A stretch of DNA of 64,000 nt from Dickeya dianthicola NCPPB 453 (GTDB taxonomy: Bacteria; Pseudomonadota; Gammaproteobacteria; Enterobacterales; Enterobacteriaceae), in the NCBI RefSeq assembly GCF_000365305.1, contig NZ_CM001841.1:435551-499550 (forward strand). Reading direction: 5' to 3'. The stretch's first letter is position 1. The number at the start of each line of letters is the position of its first letter. The notes below the pieces were generated by a model, which searched no databases, was not told where the DNA came from, and worked only from the letters and a program-made list of their open reading frames with translations. A program made the position numbers and the translations under genes. Of this stretch, positions 44,973 through 54,082 are shown one piece after another.

Positions 44973-45313
44973 ATGCTTCTGTATGAATATTGCTATCAGG
45001 TTATTGTCCGGCAGATTAGCGAAAATTATTTTTATCACGCATTATTTTTATCACGCATTATTTTTATCAAACTTCACCGTTTGGCTTTTATCTGGGTGAT
45101 TCGGTTATCCGCGAGTATATTCAGGAAAAATTGGGAACCCAACCTTATTTTTCCTTTTCGCTGCTGGATCAGTTGAGCGGTCAGAAGGTGGTGCGAGGCA
45201 CAGTGGAATATACCGATTGGAAGAGTGGCGATGGAAAACAACCACGGTTTGAATATAACTATTTCTTTGCCGGTGAGAGGGTAGTGTTGCGGGATTTACG
45301 GGCCGCGCCATAA
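44973..45313 (+). pseudogene. Hypothetical gene broken by a 16-bp repeat expansion
   Basis: From ATG 44973 the frame reads MLLYEYCYQVIVRQISENYFY, then enters three tandem 16-bp copies and leaves in the wrong frame. If one copy is kept, the frame continues without a stop: QTSPFGFYLGDSVIREYIQ, a TQPYFSFSLLDQLSG segment, and a C-terminus FFAGERVVLRDLRAAP ending at 45313, about 103 residues in all. As written, the protein stops early. The downstream part alone could start at GTG/ATG-like codons near 45131. No family is recognised. Confidence 0.6.
45025..45072. repeat. 16-bp tandem repeat, about three copies
   Basis: Two exact copies of ATTATTTTTATCACGC and a third that diverges after 13 bases. 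Two extra copies add 32 bp, which shifts the surrounding frame. Confidence 0.85.
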
Positions 45314-45334
45314 CGCACGCGGCCCGATGCTTTT

Positions 45335-45362
45335 AGGGGATTCGGTTCAGGGGATTCGGTGT
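45335..45362. repeat. 14-bp tandem duplication before ubiI stop
   Basis: AGGGGATTCGGTTC is followed by AGGGGATTCGGTGT, immediately downstream of the ubiI stop codon. Confidence 0.7.
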
Positions 45363-45365
45363 GGA

Positions 45366-46577
45366 TCAGCCGGCCTGGTCCAGCCACTCGGGTAGATCGT
45401 TCAGCCCCATCGCCTGACGCACCAGCGTCGGCTTGATGCCCGGCAGCGTGTCCGCCAGTTTCAGGCCGATGTCGCGCAGCAGGCCGCTAACCGGATGGGA
45501 AGCGGCGAACAGGGTGCGAAAGCTCTGCATACTCGCCAGCATCAGCGCGGCGCTGTGCTTGCGGCGCCGTTCGTAGCGCCGCAGATACAGATGCTGGCCG
45601 ATGTCCTTGCCTTGCGCCTGCAACCGCTTGAGTTCGGCAATCAGCTCCGCCACGTCCATGAAACCGAGGTTGACGCCCTGACCGGCCAGCGGATGAATGG
45701 TGTGCGCCGCATCGCCCGTCAGCACCAGCCGGTGAGCGGCAAAGCTGCGGGCGTAGCGTGCGGTGAGCGGGAAGGTTTGGCGGTCGCTCTCCAACTGGCA
45801 CAGCCCCAGCCGCATATCGAAAGTCATCGCCAGTTGTTTGACGAAGTCGTCGGCGGGCAGCTTGTGCATATGCTGAGCGCGTTCCGGCGGCAGCGACCAG
45901 ACGATCGAACTAAGATGCGGGTCGCCGAGCGGCAGAAACGCCAGAATGCCGTCGCCGTGGAACACCTGGCTGGCGATGGCGCCGTGCGGCCGCTCAGTGC
46001 GGATGTTGGCGACCAACGCATGATGGCCGTAATCCCAGAAAGTCAGCGGAATGTCGGCGTGCTGGCGCAGCCAGGAGTGCGCGCCGTCCGCCCCCACCAC
46101 CAGCCGGGCGGTGAGCATGCTGCCGTCTTCCAGCGTAATGAAGGCTTCGTTTTCGCCCCAGGCGACCTGCCGCAGCGCGGCGGGCGCCAGCAGGGTGATG
46201 TCCCGCGACTGGGTGGCCTGTTGCCACAGCGCCCATTGGATGACGTCGTTTTCAATAATGTGGCCGAGACGGGAGAAGCCGAACTCTTCGCCGCAAAAAC
46301 GGATATTGCCGAAGCTGTCTTTGTCCCAGACATACATTTCGTTGTAAGGGCTCAGCCGCTGCGCGGCAATGCCCGGCCAGACGTCGAGCTTGCGCAGCAG
46401 CGCCTCGCTGGCGGCATTGATGGCGGATACGCGCGGCGCGTGCGGGCCGTTCGCCAACGGTTCGATAGCCGTCTGTTTTTCCAGCACCGCGACGCTCAGG
46501 CCGCTGCCTTGCAGACCGCAGGCCAGTGCCAGCCCCACCATTCCCCCACCCGCGATGACCACATCAAATGATTGCAT
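45366..46577 (-). CDS. ubiI: Ubiquinone C5-hydroxylase UbiI (VisC)
   Basis: This 403-residue FAD monooxygenase adds the C5 hydroxyl in ubiquinone biosynthesis. It shows the FAD loop VIAGGGMVGLALACGL (residues 7-22), the GADGAHS motif near residue 163 and the GDAAHTIHPLAGQGVNLGFMD stretch near residue 286. It is the last gene of the ygfB-pepP-ubiH-ubiI operon, 21 bases after ubiH, as in E. coli. It is a peripheral inner-membrane enzyme of the Ubi complex. Confidence 0.95.
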   Translation of the reverse strand: MQSFDVVIAGGGMVGLALACGLQGSGLSVAVLEKQTAIEPLANGPHAPRVSAINAASEALLRKLDVWPGIAAQRLSPYNEMYVWDKDSFGNIRFCGEEFGFSRLGHIIENDVIQWALWQQATQSRDITLLAPAALRQVAWGENEAFITLEDGSMLTARLVVGADGAHSWLRQHADIPLTFWDYGHHALVANIRTERPHGAIASQVFHGDGILAFLPLGDPHLSSIVWSLPPERAQHMHKLPADDFVKQLAMTFDMRLGLCQLESDRQTFPLTARYARSFAAHRLVLTGDAAHTIHPLAGQGVNLGFMDVAELIAELKRLQAQGKDIGQHLYLRRYERRRKHSAALMLASMQSFRTLFAASHPVSGLLRDIGLKLADTLPGIKPTLVRQAMGLNDLPEWLDQAG

Positions 46578-46598
46578 AAAGCATGAATTCCTGTCTGT

Positions 46599-47777
46599 TT
46601 AACGTTCCACCCAACCCAGCGTGCGCCGTGCCAGCACATCCCGCAGCAACGGCAGACTGTTCATCGCCATCAGCCCCAGATTCCGCCCGACTTCCATCGG
46701 CAACAGGCGGTTGGAGAAGACGTGAACCAGCCCATCGGTCAAGGCGACCGTGGTGTGCTGATCCGGCTGGCGGCGGCGCTGATAGCGTTGCAACACCGCC
46801 TGGTTGCCCGGATCTTCGCCTTGCCCGATGGCGCTGGCCAGCGTTTCCGCCAGCGTCATCACGTCGCGCAGACCGAGGTTGAACCCCTGCCCGGCGATGG
46901 GGTGCAGGGTTTGCGCCGCGTTGCCCACCAGCGCCAGCCGGTGGCTGATATGTTGGCCTGCGGTCACCAGCGCCAGCGGATAACTGTGGCGCTCGCCGAC
47001 CTGCGTTATCGCGCCCAGCCGCCAGCCGAAGGCGCGCTGCAACTGCTGGCGAAACTGCGCATCGCTCCAGCTATCCACCTCGTCCTGCTGTGATAGCGGG
47101 TGGCACCACACCAGCGAGCTGCGGCCTTTGCTCATCGGCAGCAGCGCCAGCGGGCCGTGTTCGGTGAAGCGCTCATAAGCGCGGCCCAGATGCGCTTGCG
47201 CGGTGGTGACGTTGGTGATGCTCGCCACCTGTTCGTAAGGCGTTTGCTGCCGCTGAATGCCGGCGAGCTGCGCCAGCCGGGAGCGGGAACCGTCAGCCGC
47301 CACCAGCAGTTGCCCGCTCAGAAGGGTGCCGTTGTCCAACAGCAGCGATGCGCCGTCAGCCTCCCGGTTGAGCTCTATCACCGTTGCCGGGCAATGCAGC
47401 CGTACGCCGGGCGCGTTCTGTAGCAGCGAAAACAGCCGTTTACCGGCGTCGTGCAGTTCGACCACGTGGCCCAGCACCGGCACCCGGTAATCGCTGGCGT
47501 GTAACCGCACCCGGCCCGCATGGCCCTGGTCGCTGACGTGTACGCTGGCGATGGGGGTGGCGACGGGCGCAAGCGCCTGCCAGACGCCGATGGCGTCCAA
47601 CTGCATGCAGGTGCCCTGCGCCAGCGCGATGGCGCGAGCGTCGAAGCCGGGGTGTTGGCTTTCCTGCGGCGAGCGGGCTTCGATCAAATCGACCGGGATC
47701 CGGCCACTCGACAGATGGGATATCGCCAGCGCCAGCGTCGCGCCCGCCATTCCGCCGCCGACAATCATGACGGTCAT
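46599..47777 (-). CDS. ubiH: Ubiquinone C1-hydroxylase UbiH
   Basis: This 392-residue FAD monooxygenase catalyses the C1 hydroxylation step of ubiquinone synthesis. It carries VGGGMAGATLALAIS at residues 6-20, AADGSRSRLAQ near 167, and GNAAQTLHPIAGQGFNLGLRD near 286. The ATG at 47777 overlaps the pepP stop. It is paralogous to ubiI next to it. Confidence 0.95.
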   Translation of the reverse strand: MTVMIVGGGMAGATLALAISHLSSGRIPVDLIEARSPQESQHPGFDARAIALAQGTCMQLDAIGVWQALAPVATPIASVHVSDQGHAGRVRLHASDYRVPVLGHVVELHDAGKRLFSLLQNAPGVRLHCPATVIELNREADGASLLLDNGTLLSGQLLVAADGSRSRLAQLAGIQRQQTPYEQVASITNVTTAQAHLGRAYERFTEHGPLALLPMSKGRSSLVWCHPLSQQDEVDSWSDAQFRQQLQRAFGWRLGAITQVGERHSYPLALVTAGQHISHRLALVGNAAQTLHPIAGQGFNLGLRDVMTLAETLASAIGQGEDPGNQAVLQRYQRRRQPDQHTTVALTDGLVHVFSNRLLPMEVGRNLGLMAMNSLPLLRDVLARRTLGWVER

Positions 47778-49102
47778 GAAACTTGTCCTGCTGCCCTAGC
47801 CATCAGTGCTTCAATCTGGTCCGGATCTTTCACCACGTCGCCGGTCAGCACGTCATTACCGTTCTCGGTGATGACGATATCGTCTTCGATACGAATGCCG
47901 ATGCCGCGGTACTCCGGCGGCACATCAGCGTCCGGCGCGATGTACAGACCCGGCTCGACCGTCAGCACCATGCCCGGCTCCAGCGCACGGCCGCGATCGG
48001 CGGTGCCGTAGTCGCCGACGTCATGCACATCCATGCCCAACCAATGGCTCAGGCCATGCATAAAGAACCGACGGTGCGCCTGCTCGGCGAACAGGGCATC
48101 GACATCGCCTTGCAGGATGCCGAGTTTGATCAGGCCGCGCAGCATGATGCGCACCACCTCCTCGTTTACTTCGCGGATGCTGCGGCCCGGCGCGAACATC
48201 TCGATAGCGCGCACTTCCGATTCCAGCACGATGTCGTAAATGGCGCGCTGCGCCGGGGTGAATTTGCCGTTGACCGGGAAGGTGCGGGTGATGTCGCCGG
48301 CGTAGCCCTGATATTCGCAACCGGCGTCGATCAGTACCAGATCGCCGTCGCGCATCTGACTTTCGTTTTCGGTGTAGTGCAGAATACAGGCGTTTTCGCC
48401 GCTACCGACAATGGTGTTATAGGACGGGTAGCGTGCGCCGTGGCGGTTGAATTCGTGATGGATTTCCCCTTCCAACTGATATTCGAACATGCCAGGGCGG
48501 CATTTCTCCATCGCGCGGGTGTGGGCCAGCGCGCTAATTTCGCCGGCGCGGCGCAGGGTGTCGATTTCCGCCGGTGATTTAAACAGGCGCATATTGTGTA
48601 CCCACGGCCGCCAGTCGGTCAGCGTCGCCGGTGCGTGAAAGCCTTTGCGCGTGCCGCCGGTGCGCAGGGTTTCCAGCGCGGCGAACACCAGCTTGTCGGC
48701 ATAGGCGTATTCGCCCTGCGCATGGTAGACCACATCCAGGCCGTTGAGCAGCAGATGCAGCTGTTCGCCGATCTCGCTGAACGGCAGCGCACGGTCCACG
48801 CCCAGTTTGGCAGGGGCCGCTTCCTGACCGAGACGACGGCCGAACCAGATTTCAGCGGTGACGTCGCGCACCCGGTTGAACAGCACGCTGTGGTGGTGAT
48901 TCTCGTCGCTTTTGATCAGCAGCAATGCCGCTTCCGGCTCATTGAAACCGGTGAAATACCAGAAATCGCTGCTCTGGCGGTAAGGGTAGTCGCTGTCTGC
49001 GTTACGTTGCGCTTGCGGCGCGGCGAACAGGATCGCCGCGCTGCCGGGCGCCATCTTGTCCAGCAGGGCCAGACGGCGGCGGAGGTATTCTTGTTGATTC
49101 AT
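47774..49102 (-). CDS. pepP: Xaa-Pro aminopeptidase PepP
   Basis: This 442-residue manganese peptidase removes N-terminal residues preceding proline. The pita-bread metal site is visible: LIDAGCEYQGYAGDITRTFP near residue 260, HGLSHWLGMDVHDVG near residue 354, and GMVLTVEPGLYI and GIGIRIEDDIVIT near the C-terminus. It follows ygfB in the conserved operon. Confidence 0.95.
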   Translation of the reverse strand: MNQQEYLRRRLALLDKMAPGSAAILFAAPQAQRNADSDYPYRQSSDFWYFTGFNEPEAALLLIKSDENHHHSVLFNRVRDVTAEIWFGRRLGQEAAPAKLGVDRALPFSEIGEQLHLLLNGLDVVYHAQGEYAYADKLVFAALETLRTGGTRKGFHAPATLTDWRPWVHNMRLFKSPAEIDTLRRAGEISALAHTRAMEKCRPGMFEYQLEGEIHHEFNRHGARYPSYNTIVGSGENACILHYTENESQMRDGDLVLIDAGCEYQGYAGDITRTFPVNGKFTPAQRAIYDIVLESEVRAIEMFAPGRSIREVNEEVVRIMLRGLIKLGILQGDVDALFAEQAHRRFFMHGLSHWLGMDVHDVGDYGTADRGRALEPGMVLTVEPGLYIAPDADVPPEYRGIGIRIEDDIVITENGNDVLTGDVVKDPDQIEALMARAAGQVS

Positions 49103-49141
49103 TACCTGCTCCTGAAAAGGGCATCACATGCAGAATGTGTG

Positions 49142-49726
49142 TTAATGCAGTGTCGGTTTTTTCCGCTCCGGCGCAGTCCTCACCGGGCGGGTGAATTCGT
49201 TATGGCACATCATGGCCGCCGCCCGTACATATTCGATCACTTCTTCCAGCGACTGCTCCAGTTCATCCTTGTCTTCATCTTCGTCGTAACCGAGCTGGGC
49301 GATGTTGCGTAAATCGTCAATCGCTTCTTTCAGTTCGCCCTGCATTTTGCCAAGGCGGGGTTGGATGACGCCGAGGCCGAGCAGGAAATGGTTGACCCAG
49401 CCGGCCAGCGCGTCGGCGCGGTCGAATACGCTGACGTGCTCCAGCGTGTCATCCGGCAGGAACAGTTGGAACAGAAAGCCGTCCTCCTCGAGCGCGTCGC
49501 GGGTAACCTGATACAGTTGTTGCAACGGCTGGGCCAGCGTCTGCGGGAAGGCCATGCCGTCGTTGGTCAGTTCGAACGTCAGCGTTTTCCAGCTGTCGTC
49601 GTGGTTGCCGCCGCACAGTATGCCGCTTACCAGGCCGTGCATTTCGGCGGCGGTCAGGGCTACCTGATGCTGTTGCAGTAGCTGGTCGATAGCGTCGTAA
49701 CCGGGGAGTGTATTCTGTATAGACAT
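49142..49726 (-). CDS. ygfB: UPF0149 family protein YgfB
   Basis: This 194-residue protein matches YgfB, with the family stretches [13 protein letters not shown] near residue 30, [19 protein letters not shown] near 100 and [20 protein letters not shown] near 138. The start [10 protein letters not shown] at 49726 matches E. coli YgfB; two extra upstream residues are less likely. Function is not well established. It heads the operon with pepP, ubiH and ubiI. Confidence 0.93.
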   Translation of the reverse strand: MSIQNTLPGYDAIDQLLQQHQVALTAAEMHGLVSGILCGGNHDDSWKTLTFELTNDGMAFPQTLAQPLQQLYQVTRDALEEDGFLFQLFLPDDTLEHVSVFDRADALAGWVNHFLLGLGVIQPRLGKMQGELKEAIDDLRNIAQLGYDEDEDKDELEQSLEEVIEYVRAAAMMCHNEFTRPVRTAPERKKPTLH

Positions 49727-49819
49727 GAGCATTCATCGTCGTTGGCAGGTCGTTCGTGTTATGCTACCACCAAGCTCCGCTGCTATACCAGCAAGCTCCG
49801 TTTCCAGACCCGGAAAGGG

Positions 49820-49869
49820 CTTGTATCTTCTATTGTGGATATATCTTGTATCTTCTATTGTGGATATAT
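49820..49869. repeat. 25-bp perfect tandem duplication
   Basis: A 25-base unit starting CTTGTATCTTCTATTG is repeated exactly once, in the divergent promoter region between ygfB and zapA. It ends in ATATAT, so it may alter promoter spacing or duplicate a -10 element. Confidence 0.9.
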
Positions 49870-49960
49870 ATAGTAGCGCCCGTTTTTCCCGGCCCCGTCA
49901 CGGGCCGCGTAGCGGATGTCCCTCATGCGGGCGTGAAACGAAATAAGGCAGGAAGGTGAC

Positions 49961-50290
49961 ATGTCTGCACAACCGGTAGATATTCAGATTTTTGGCCGTT
50001 CGTTAAGAGTTAATTGTCCGCCAGAACAGCAGGATGCGCTGAATCAGGCTGCGGAGGATCTTAACCAGCGGTTGCAGGACCTCAAAGTGCGTACCCGGGT
50101 GACGAACACCGAGCAACTGGTGTTTATTGCCGCGCTCAACGTGTGCCACGAACTGGCGCAGGAGCGGTTGAAAACCCGCGATTATGCCGCCAACATGGAG
50201 CAGCGTATCCGCATGCTGCAACAGACGATTGAACAGGCGTTGCTGGAGCAGGGCCGTATTACCGAACGTCAGGGCGCGCAATTTGAGTAG
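49961..50290 (+). CDS. zapA: Cell division protein ZapA
   Basis: This 109-residue protein binds and bundles FtsZ filaments at midcell. It shows the ZapA core [38 protein letters not shown] and [15 protein letters not shown], with a coiled-coil C-terminus from about residue 70. It precedes the 6S RNA gene, an arrangement conserved in enterics. AGGAAGGTGAC precedes the ATG. Confidence 0.95.
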   Translation: MSAQPVDIQIFGRSLRVNCPPEQQDALNQAAEDLNQRLQDLKVRTRVTNTEQLVFIAALNVCHELAQERLKTRDYAANMEQRIRMLQQTIEQALLEQGRITERQGAQFE

Positions 50291-50372
50291 CACGTCTCGT
50301 TTTGACAAAAGTACGGTTTTTTGGGGTAACACATCGCTGCCAGACATGATAAGGTAACGGTGAAAGCACAAA

Positions 50373-50555
50373 ATTTCTCTGAGATGTTCGTCAGCGGGCA
50401 AGTCCCCTGAGCCGATATTTCAACCAACAGAATGTAACGATCCGTAGTTGGTGAGCACGCTCGGTTCGGCCGAGAAGCCTTAAGATTGCGACGTTGCGTT
50501 CACCTTGAACCAAGGGTTCAAGGGTTACAGCCTGCGGCGGCATCTCGGAGATTCC
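50373..50555 (+). ncRNA. ssrS: 6S RNA
   Basis: The sequence from ATTTCTCTGAGATG to CATCTCGGAGATTCC matches E. coli 6S RNA closely, including the GTCCCCTGAGCCGATATTTC segment, the central bubble region and the CACCTTGAACCAAGGGTTCA hairpin. The ends pair with each other (CTCTGAGATG with CATCTCGGAG). It sits between zapA and fau as in other enterics. It binds sigma-70 RNA polymerase in stationary phase. Length about 183 nt, with ends set by homology. Confidence 0.96.
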
Positions 50556-50628
50556 CTCTCGTTTTATTCCCCTGATTTGCATGTTAATTGCATGTGTTAA
50601 TTTCATAATTGCATAAAAGTGACTGCGC

Positions 50629-51243
50629 ATGAATCCAGCCAGTGCTTCTTCCGATTTTTCTTCCGTTGCGGCATTACGCCAGCAAATCCGTCAGCAGGTT
50701 CGTCAGCGTCGTCGCGCGTTAAGCCGCGAACAGCAGGCTGCTTTTGCCAGTCAGGCCGCTGAACGGGCGATGGCGCACGCGCGCCTTGGCGACGCCAGAC
50801 GGGTGGCGTTGTTTCTGTCATTTGACGGCGAACTGGATACCCGGCCGTTGATCGACGCGTTATGGCAGCGGCAAAAACAGGTTTACCTGCCGGTGCTGCA
50901 CCCGTTCTGCCGCGGGCATCTGCTGTTTTTACGCTACGCGCCGGATACCGAACTGGTGTGGAACCGGCTAAAGATTCAGGAACCGCGGCTGGATGTGCGC
51001 CAGGTGCTGCCGGTTGAACAACTGGATGTGCTGCTGACGCCGCTGGTGGCGTTCGACGCCGTCGGGCAGCGGCTTGGCATGGGCGGCGGGTTTTATGACC
51101 GCACGTTGCAGCATTGGCGGTCGCGCGGTCCATATCCCATCGGGCTGGCGCACGACTGCCAGCAGGTGGATGCGCTGCCGGCGGAAAGCTGGGATGTGCC
51201 GTTGCCGGAAATCATTACCCCGTCCCGCTACTGGCGCTGGTGA
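50629..51243 (+). CDS. fau: 5-formyltetrahydrofolate cyclo-ligase
   Basis: This 204-residue enzyme (YgfA) converts 5-formyltetrahydrofolate to methenyltetrahydrofolate with ATP. It has IRQQVRQRRRALSREQQ near residue 14, DVLLTPLVAFDAVGQRLGMGGGFYDR near residue 135, and the C-terminal DALPAESWDVPLPEIITP. It follows 6S RNA and is probably made from the same primary transcript. Confidence 0.92.
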   Translation: MNPASASSDFSSVAALRQQIRQQVRQRRRALSREQQAAFASQAAERAMAHARLGDARRVALFLSFDGELDTRPLIDALWQRQKQVYLPVLHPFCRGHLLFLRYAPDTELVWNRLKIQEPRLDVRQVLPVEQLDVLLTPLVAFDAVGQRLGMGGGFYDRTLQHWRSRGPYPIGLAHDCQQVDALPAESWDVPLPEIITPSRYWRW

Positions 51244-51256
51244 GATAGCGGCGGGA

Positions 51257-52513
51257 TTAACTCGCCGCCGGCAGCGGCGTTTGCTGGTCGTGCCCCAGCA
51301 TTTGCTGCACCAGTTCCACGCAGCGCAGAAAGCGGCTGTCGTAGTCTGATTCGGTGACGTGAACGTACGGTACGTGATTTTCCGCCAGCATACTCTTAAG
51401 CACATCCTGAAACGCCTGACGGTCCGCTGCGCTGCCCAGGCTGCGCAAGCCGTCCGCCACCCAGGGGGTGTTGTTCTCCAACAGAATCACCAGATCAAAG
51501 CGGTACTCTTCAACCAGCGCCTGCACGAACGGGTGCTCGCGGCCTTCGTATTTTTTGCAAAACGCCTGCGTAGTGATGAAATCGGTGTCGATAAACGTCA
51601 CTTTATTGGCGTATTTCACTGCGAAATCAATGTACTGGGCCTGGCCGAGCGCAATTTTGTCGTAATCCGAATACTGTAGCGCCATTTCGTCACCGCCGAG
51701 GTGGGAGAACACGTAATCACGGCCGTATTCCCAGGCGCTGGTGGTATTGAAAATATTGGCCAGCTTGTTGACCAGCGTGGACTTGCCGCTGGATTCGCCG
51801 CCCAGAACCGCCACGGTGCGCACGAAAAACGGCTTCACCTCGGTGGGAATATATTCCCAGTAGCGGAACGGATCCTGACGGATCTGCGCGCCGCTGATGC
51901 TCATAAAGGAGCGCCTGGGGTCGATCAGCACGGTGTCGATGCCGAGATGTTCCTTGTACTGCGGTGCGTCTTGCTCTTCGCTGGTGTAAACGCAGCGGGG
52001 GTCGATGCCTTTTTCCGCCATGAACTGCTTGATGCCGCGGCTCCACACATCCCAGCCGTGCGGATAGGGTTCCATGCCTTGTTCGTTGAAGGCGTGAATA
52101 TGGATATTTTTCTGATACTTGAAGGTTTGCAGCAGCCAGCGCAGGCGGTCGCTGACGGTGGGCTGTTGCGACATGGAACTGTGCTCGAACAGTAGGCGGT
52201 CGCGCGGTTCGTCGTAGCCCAGAATCACGTGCAATTCGTCTATCTGGCTGCAGGCGCGCTGAATCAGGTAAATGTGGCCGGTGTGCAGCGGGTAAAACTT
52301 GCCGAATACCACGCCGATGCTTTTTTGCTGATAAGGAAATTCCAGTCCCAGAAAACGGTGCAGCGACTCCAGCTTCTGAGCGCTGGGGCTTTTGATTTTG
52401 GCGTTGAGCAATTGGCTTAAGTAGCCTTTGGTCATACCCGCGGCATCGGCGACCTGTTGCAGGGTACAGCCTTTTTGTCTGATGGCTGTTTTCAGGTAAT
52501 CATAGGGAGACAT
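51257..52513 (-). CDS. nadR: NadR: NAD repressor and NMN adenylyltransferase/ribosylnicotinamide kinase
   Basis: This 418-residue protein has three parts: a helix-turn-helix (residues 15-50, TLQQVADAAGMTKGYLSQLLNA), an NMN adenylyltransferase domain with GVVFGKFYPLHTGHIYLIQRA near residue 68, and a kinase domain with the P-loop LGGESSGKSTLVNKLANIF near residue 237. It represses NAD synthesis genes and salvages ribosylnicotinamide. It lies downstream of serB-radA, as in E. coli, and is convergent with fau. Confidence 0.94.
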   Translation of the reverse strand: MSPYDYLKTAIRQKGCTLQQVADAAGMTKGYLSQLLNAKIKSPSAQKLESLHRFLGLEFPYQQKSIGVVFGKFYPLHTGHIYLIQRACSQIDELHVILGYDEPRDRLLFEHSSMSQQPTVSDRLRWLLQTFKYQKNIHIHAFNEQGMEPYPHGWDVWSRGIKQFMAEKGIDPRCVYTSEEQDAPQYKEHLGIDTVLIDPRRSFMSISGAQIRQDPFRYWEYIPTEVKPFFVRTVAVLGGESSGKSTLVNKLANIFNTTSAWEYGRDYVFSHLGGDEMALQYSDYDKIALGQAQYIDFAVKYANKVTFIDTDFITTQAFCKKYEGREHPFVQALVEEYRFDLVILLENNTPWVADGLRSLGSAADRQAFQDVLKSMLAENHVPYVHVTESDYDSRFLRCVELVQQMLGHDQQTPLPAAS

Positions 52514-52584
52514 GGTCTGATACTCCGATGTGGCGGATAACGCTCTGCCATATTAACGTTCTGGCAAGTAAAGCCTACTGGAAA

Positions 52585-53970
52585 TTACAGATCGTCGAGG
52601 ATCGTCAGCGCGTCCGACAATTTTTTCACGCCCATCACCTGCATGTTGGCGGGCGGTTTCTTCGGCATATTGGCAAACGGCACGATGGCGCGCTTAAAAC
52701 CGTGCTTGGCGGCTTCGGTGATGCGTTCCTGACCGCTCGGCACCGGGCGGATTTCCCCGGCCAGCCCGACTTCGCCGAACACCACCAAATCCTGCGGCAG
52801 CGGCCGATCGCGGAAGCTTGACACCAGCGACAGCAGCAGCGCCAGGTCGGCGCTGGTTTCCGTTACCTTGACGCCGCCCACCACGTTGACGAACACGTCC
52901 TGATCCGACATTTGCAGCCCGCCGTGACGGTGCAGCACCGCCAGCAAAATAGCCAGCCGGTTCTGCTCCAGCCCGACCGCGACCCGGCGCGGATTCGCCA
53001 TCATCGAGTGGTCCACCAGCGCCTGAATTTCCACCAGCAGCGGCCGGGTGCCTTCCCACACCACCATCACCGAACTGCCGGAGGTGATTTCATCGCCCCG
53101 GCTCAGGAAAATGGCGGACGGGTTGCTGATTTCCCGCAGCCCCTGCTCGGTCATGGCGAATACGCCCAGCTCATTGACGGCGCCGAAGCGGTTCTTGTGG
53201 CTGCGCAGGGTGCGGAAACGGGAGTCGGCGTCGCCGTCCAGCAGCACTGAACAGTCGATACAGTGCTCCAGCACTTTCGGGCCGGCCAGTGAGCCGTCTT
53301 TGGTGACGTGGCCGACCATGACGATGGCCACACCGCGGGTTTTGGCGAAGCGTGTCAGGTAGGCGGCGGTTTCCCGCACCTGCGCCACGCTGCCGGGAGA
53401 CGATTGAATGTCCGCCAGATGCATCACCTGAATGGAGTCGATCACCATCAGTTTCGGCTGTTCCTGCTCGGCAATCAGGCAGATCTGCTCGATGCTGGTT
53501 TCCGACAGCATGTTGATATGCTGGGCGGGCAGGCCAAGACGGTGAGCGCGCATCGCCACCTGCTGGAGGGATTCCTCGCCGGTGACGTACAGGGTTTTCA
53601 TCTGTTCGGCCAGTTTGCACAGGGTTTGCAGCAATAGGGTGCTTTTGCCTGCACCGGGGTTGCCGCCGATCAGAATGGCGCTGCCGGGCACCACGCCGCC
53701 GCCCAGCACCCGGTCGAATTCCTGAAAGCCGGTGGAGAAACGCGGCAGCGCTTCCAGACTGATTTCCGACAGTTTCTGCACCCGGCTGACGTTGCCGCTG
53801 TCTCCGGCGTAACCGGAAAAACGGTCGCTGCGTGACGAGGAGGACGCGGCGGCCAGGCGTACCTCGGTGATGGTGTTCCAGGCGTGACAGGCGCTGCACT
53901 GCCCCTGCCAGCGCGGATAATCGGCCCCGCATTCATTACAGACAAAGGCGCGTTTGACGGCTTTGGCCAT
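52585..53970 (-). CDS. radA: DNA recombination protein RadA
   Basis: This 461-residue protein promotes branch migration in homologous recombination. It has an N-terminal zinc finger (CNECGADYPRWQGQCSAC), a RecA-like core with Walker A GGNPGAGKSTLLLQ near residue 96 and the KNRFG motif near residue 255, and a Lon-like C-terminal domain. It follows serB; the gap is filled with 16-bp repeats. Confidence 0.95.
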   Translation of the reverse strand: MAKAVKRAFVCNECGADYPRWQGQCSACHAWNTITEVRLAAASSSSRSDRFSGYAGDSGNVSRVQKLSEISLEALPRFSTGFQEFDRVLGGGVVPGSAILIGGNPGAGKSTLLLQTLCKLAEQMKTLYVTGEESLQQVAMRAHRLGLPAQHINMLSETSIEQICLIAEQEQPKLMVIDSIQVMHLADIQSSPGSVAQVRETAAYLTRFAKTRGVAIVMVGHVTKDGSLAGPKVLEHCIDCSVLLDGDADSRFRTLRSHKNRFGAVNELGVFAMTEQGLREISNPSAIFLSRGDEITSGSSVMVVWEGTRPLLVEIQALVDHSMMANPRRVAVGLEQNRLAILLAVLHRHGGLQMSDQDVFVNVVGGVKVTETSADLALLLSLVSSFRDRPLPQDLVVFGEVGLAGEIRPVPSGQERITEAAKHGFKRAIVPFANMPKKPPANMQVMGVKKLSDALTILDDL

Positions 53971-53992
53971 GAATTACCTCCTTGCTACTGCT

Positions 53993-54070
53993 TTTACTAC
54001 ATCTGTTCTTTACTGCGTCTGTTCTTTACTACATCTGCTCTTTACTGCATCTGCTTTTTACTGCATCTCT
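53993..54070. repeat. 16-bp tandem repeat, about five copies, serB-radA spacer
   Basis: Units of the type TTTACTACATCTGTTC are repeated at 53993, 54009, 54025, 54041 and (14 bases) 54057, with a few substitutions between copies. They fill most of the 112-bp gap between the serB stop and the radA start, 23 bases from the radA ATG. Confidence 0.92.
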
Positions 54071-54082
54071 GTACGGCGTGGC

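Noticed and set aside
53993-54070. CRISPR-like array
   Set aside because: The 16-bp units are contiguous with no unique spacers, so it is a simple tandem repeat.
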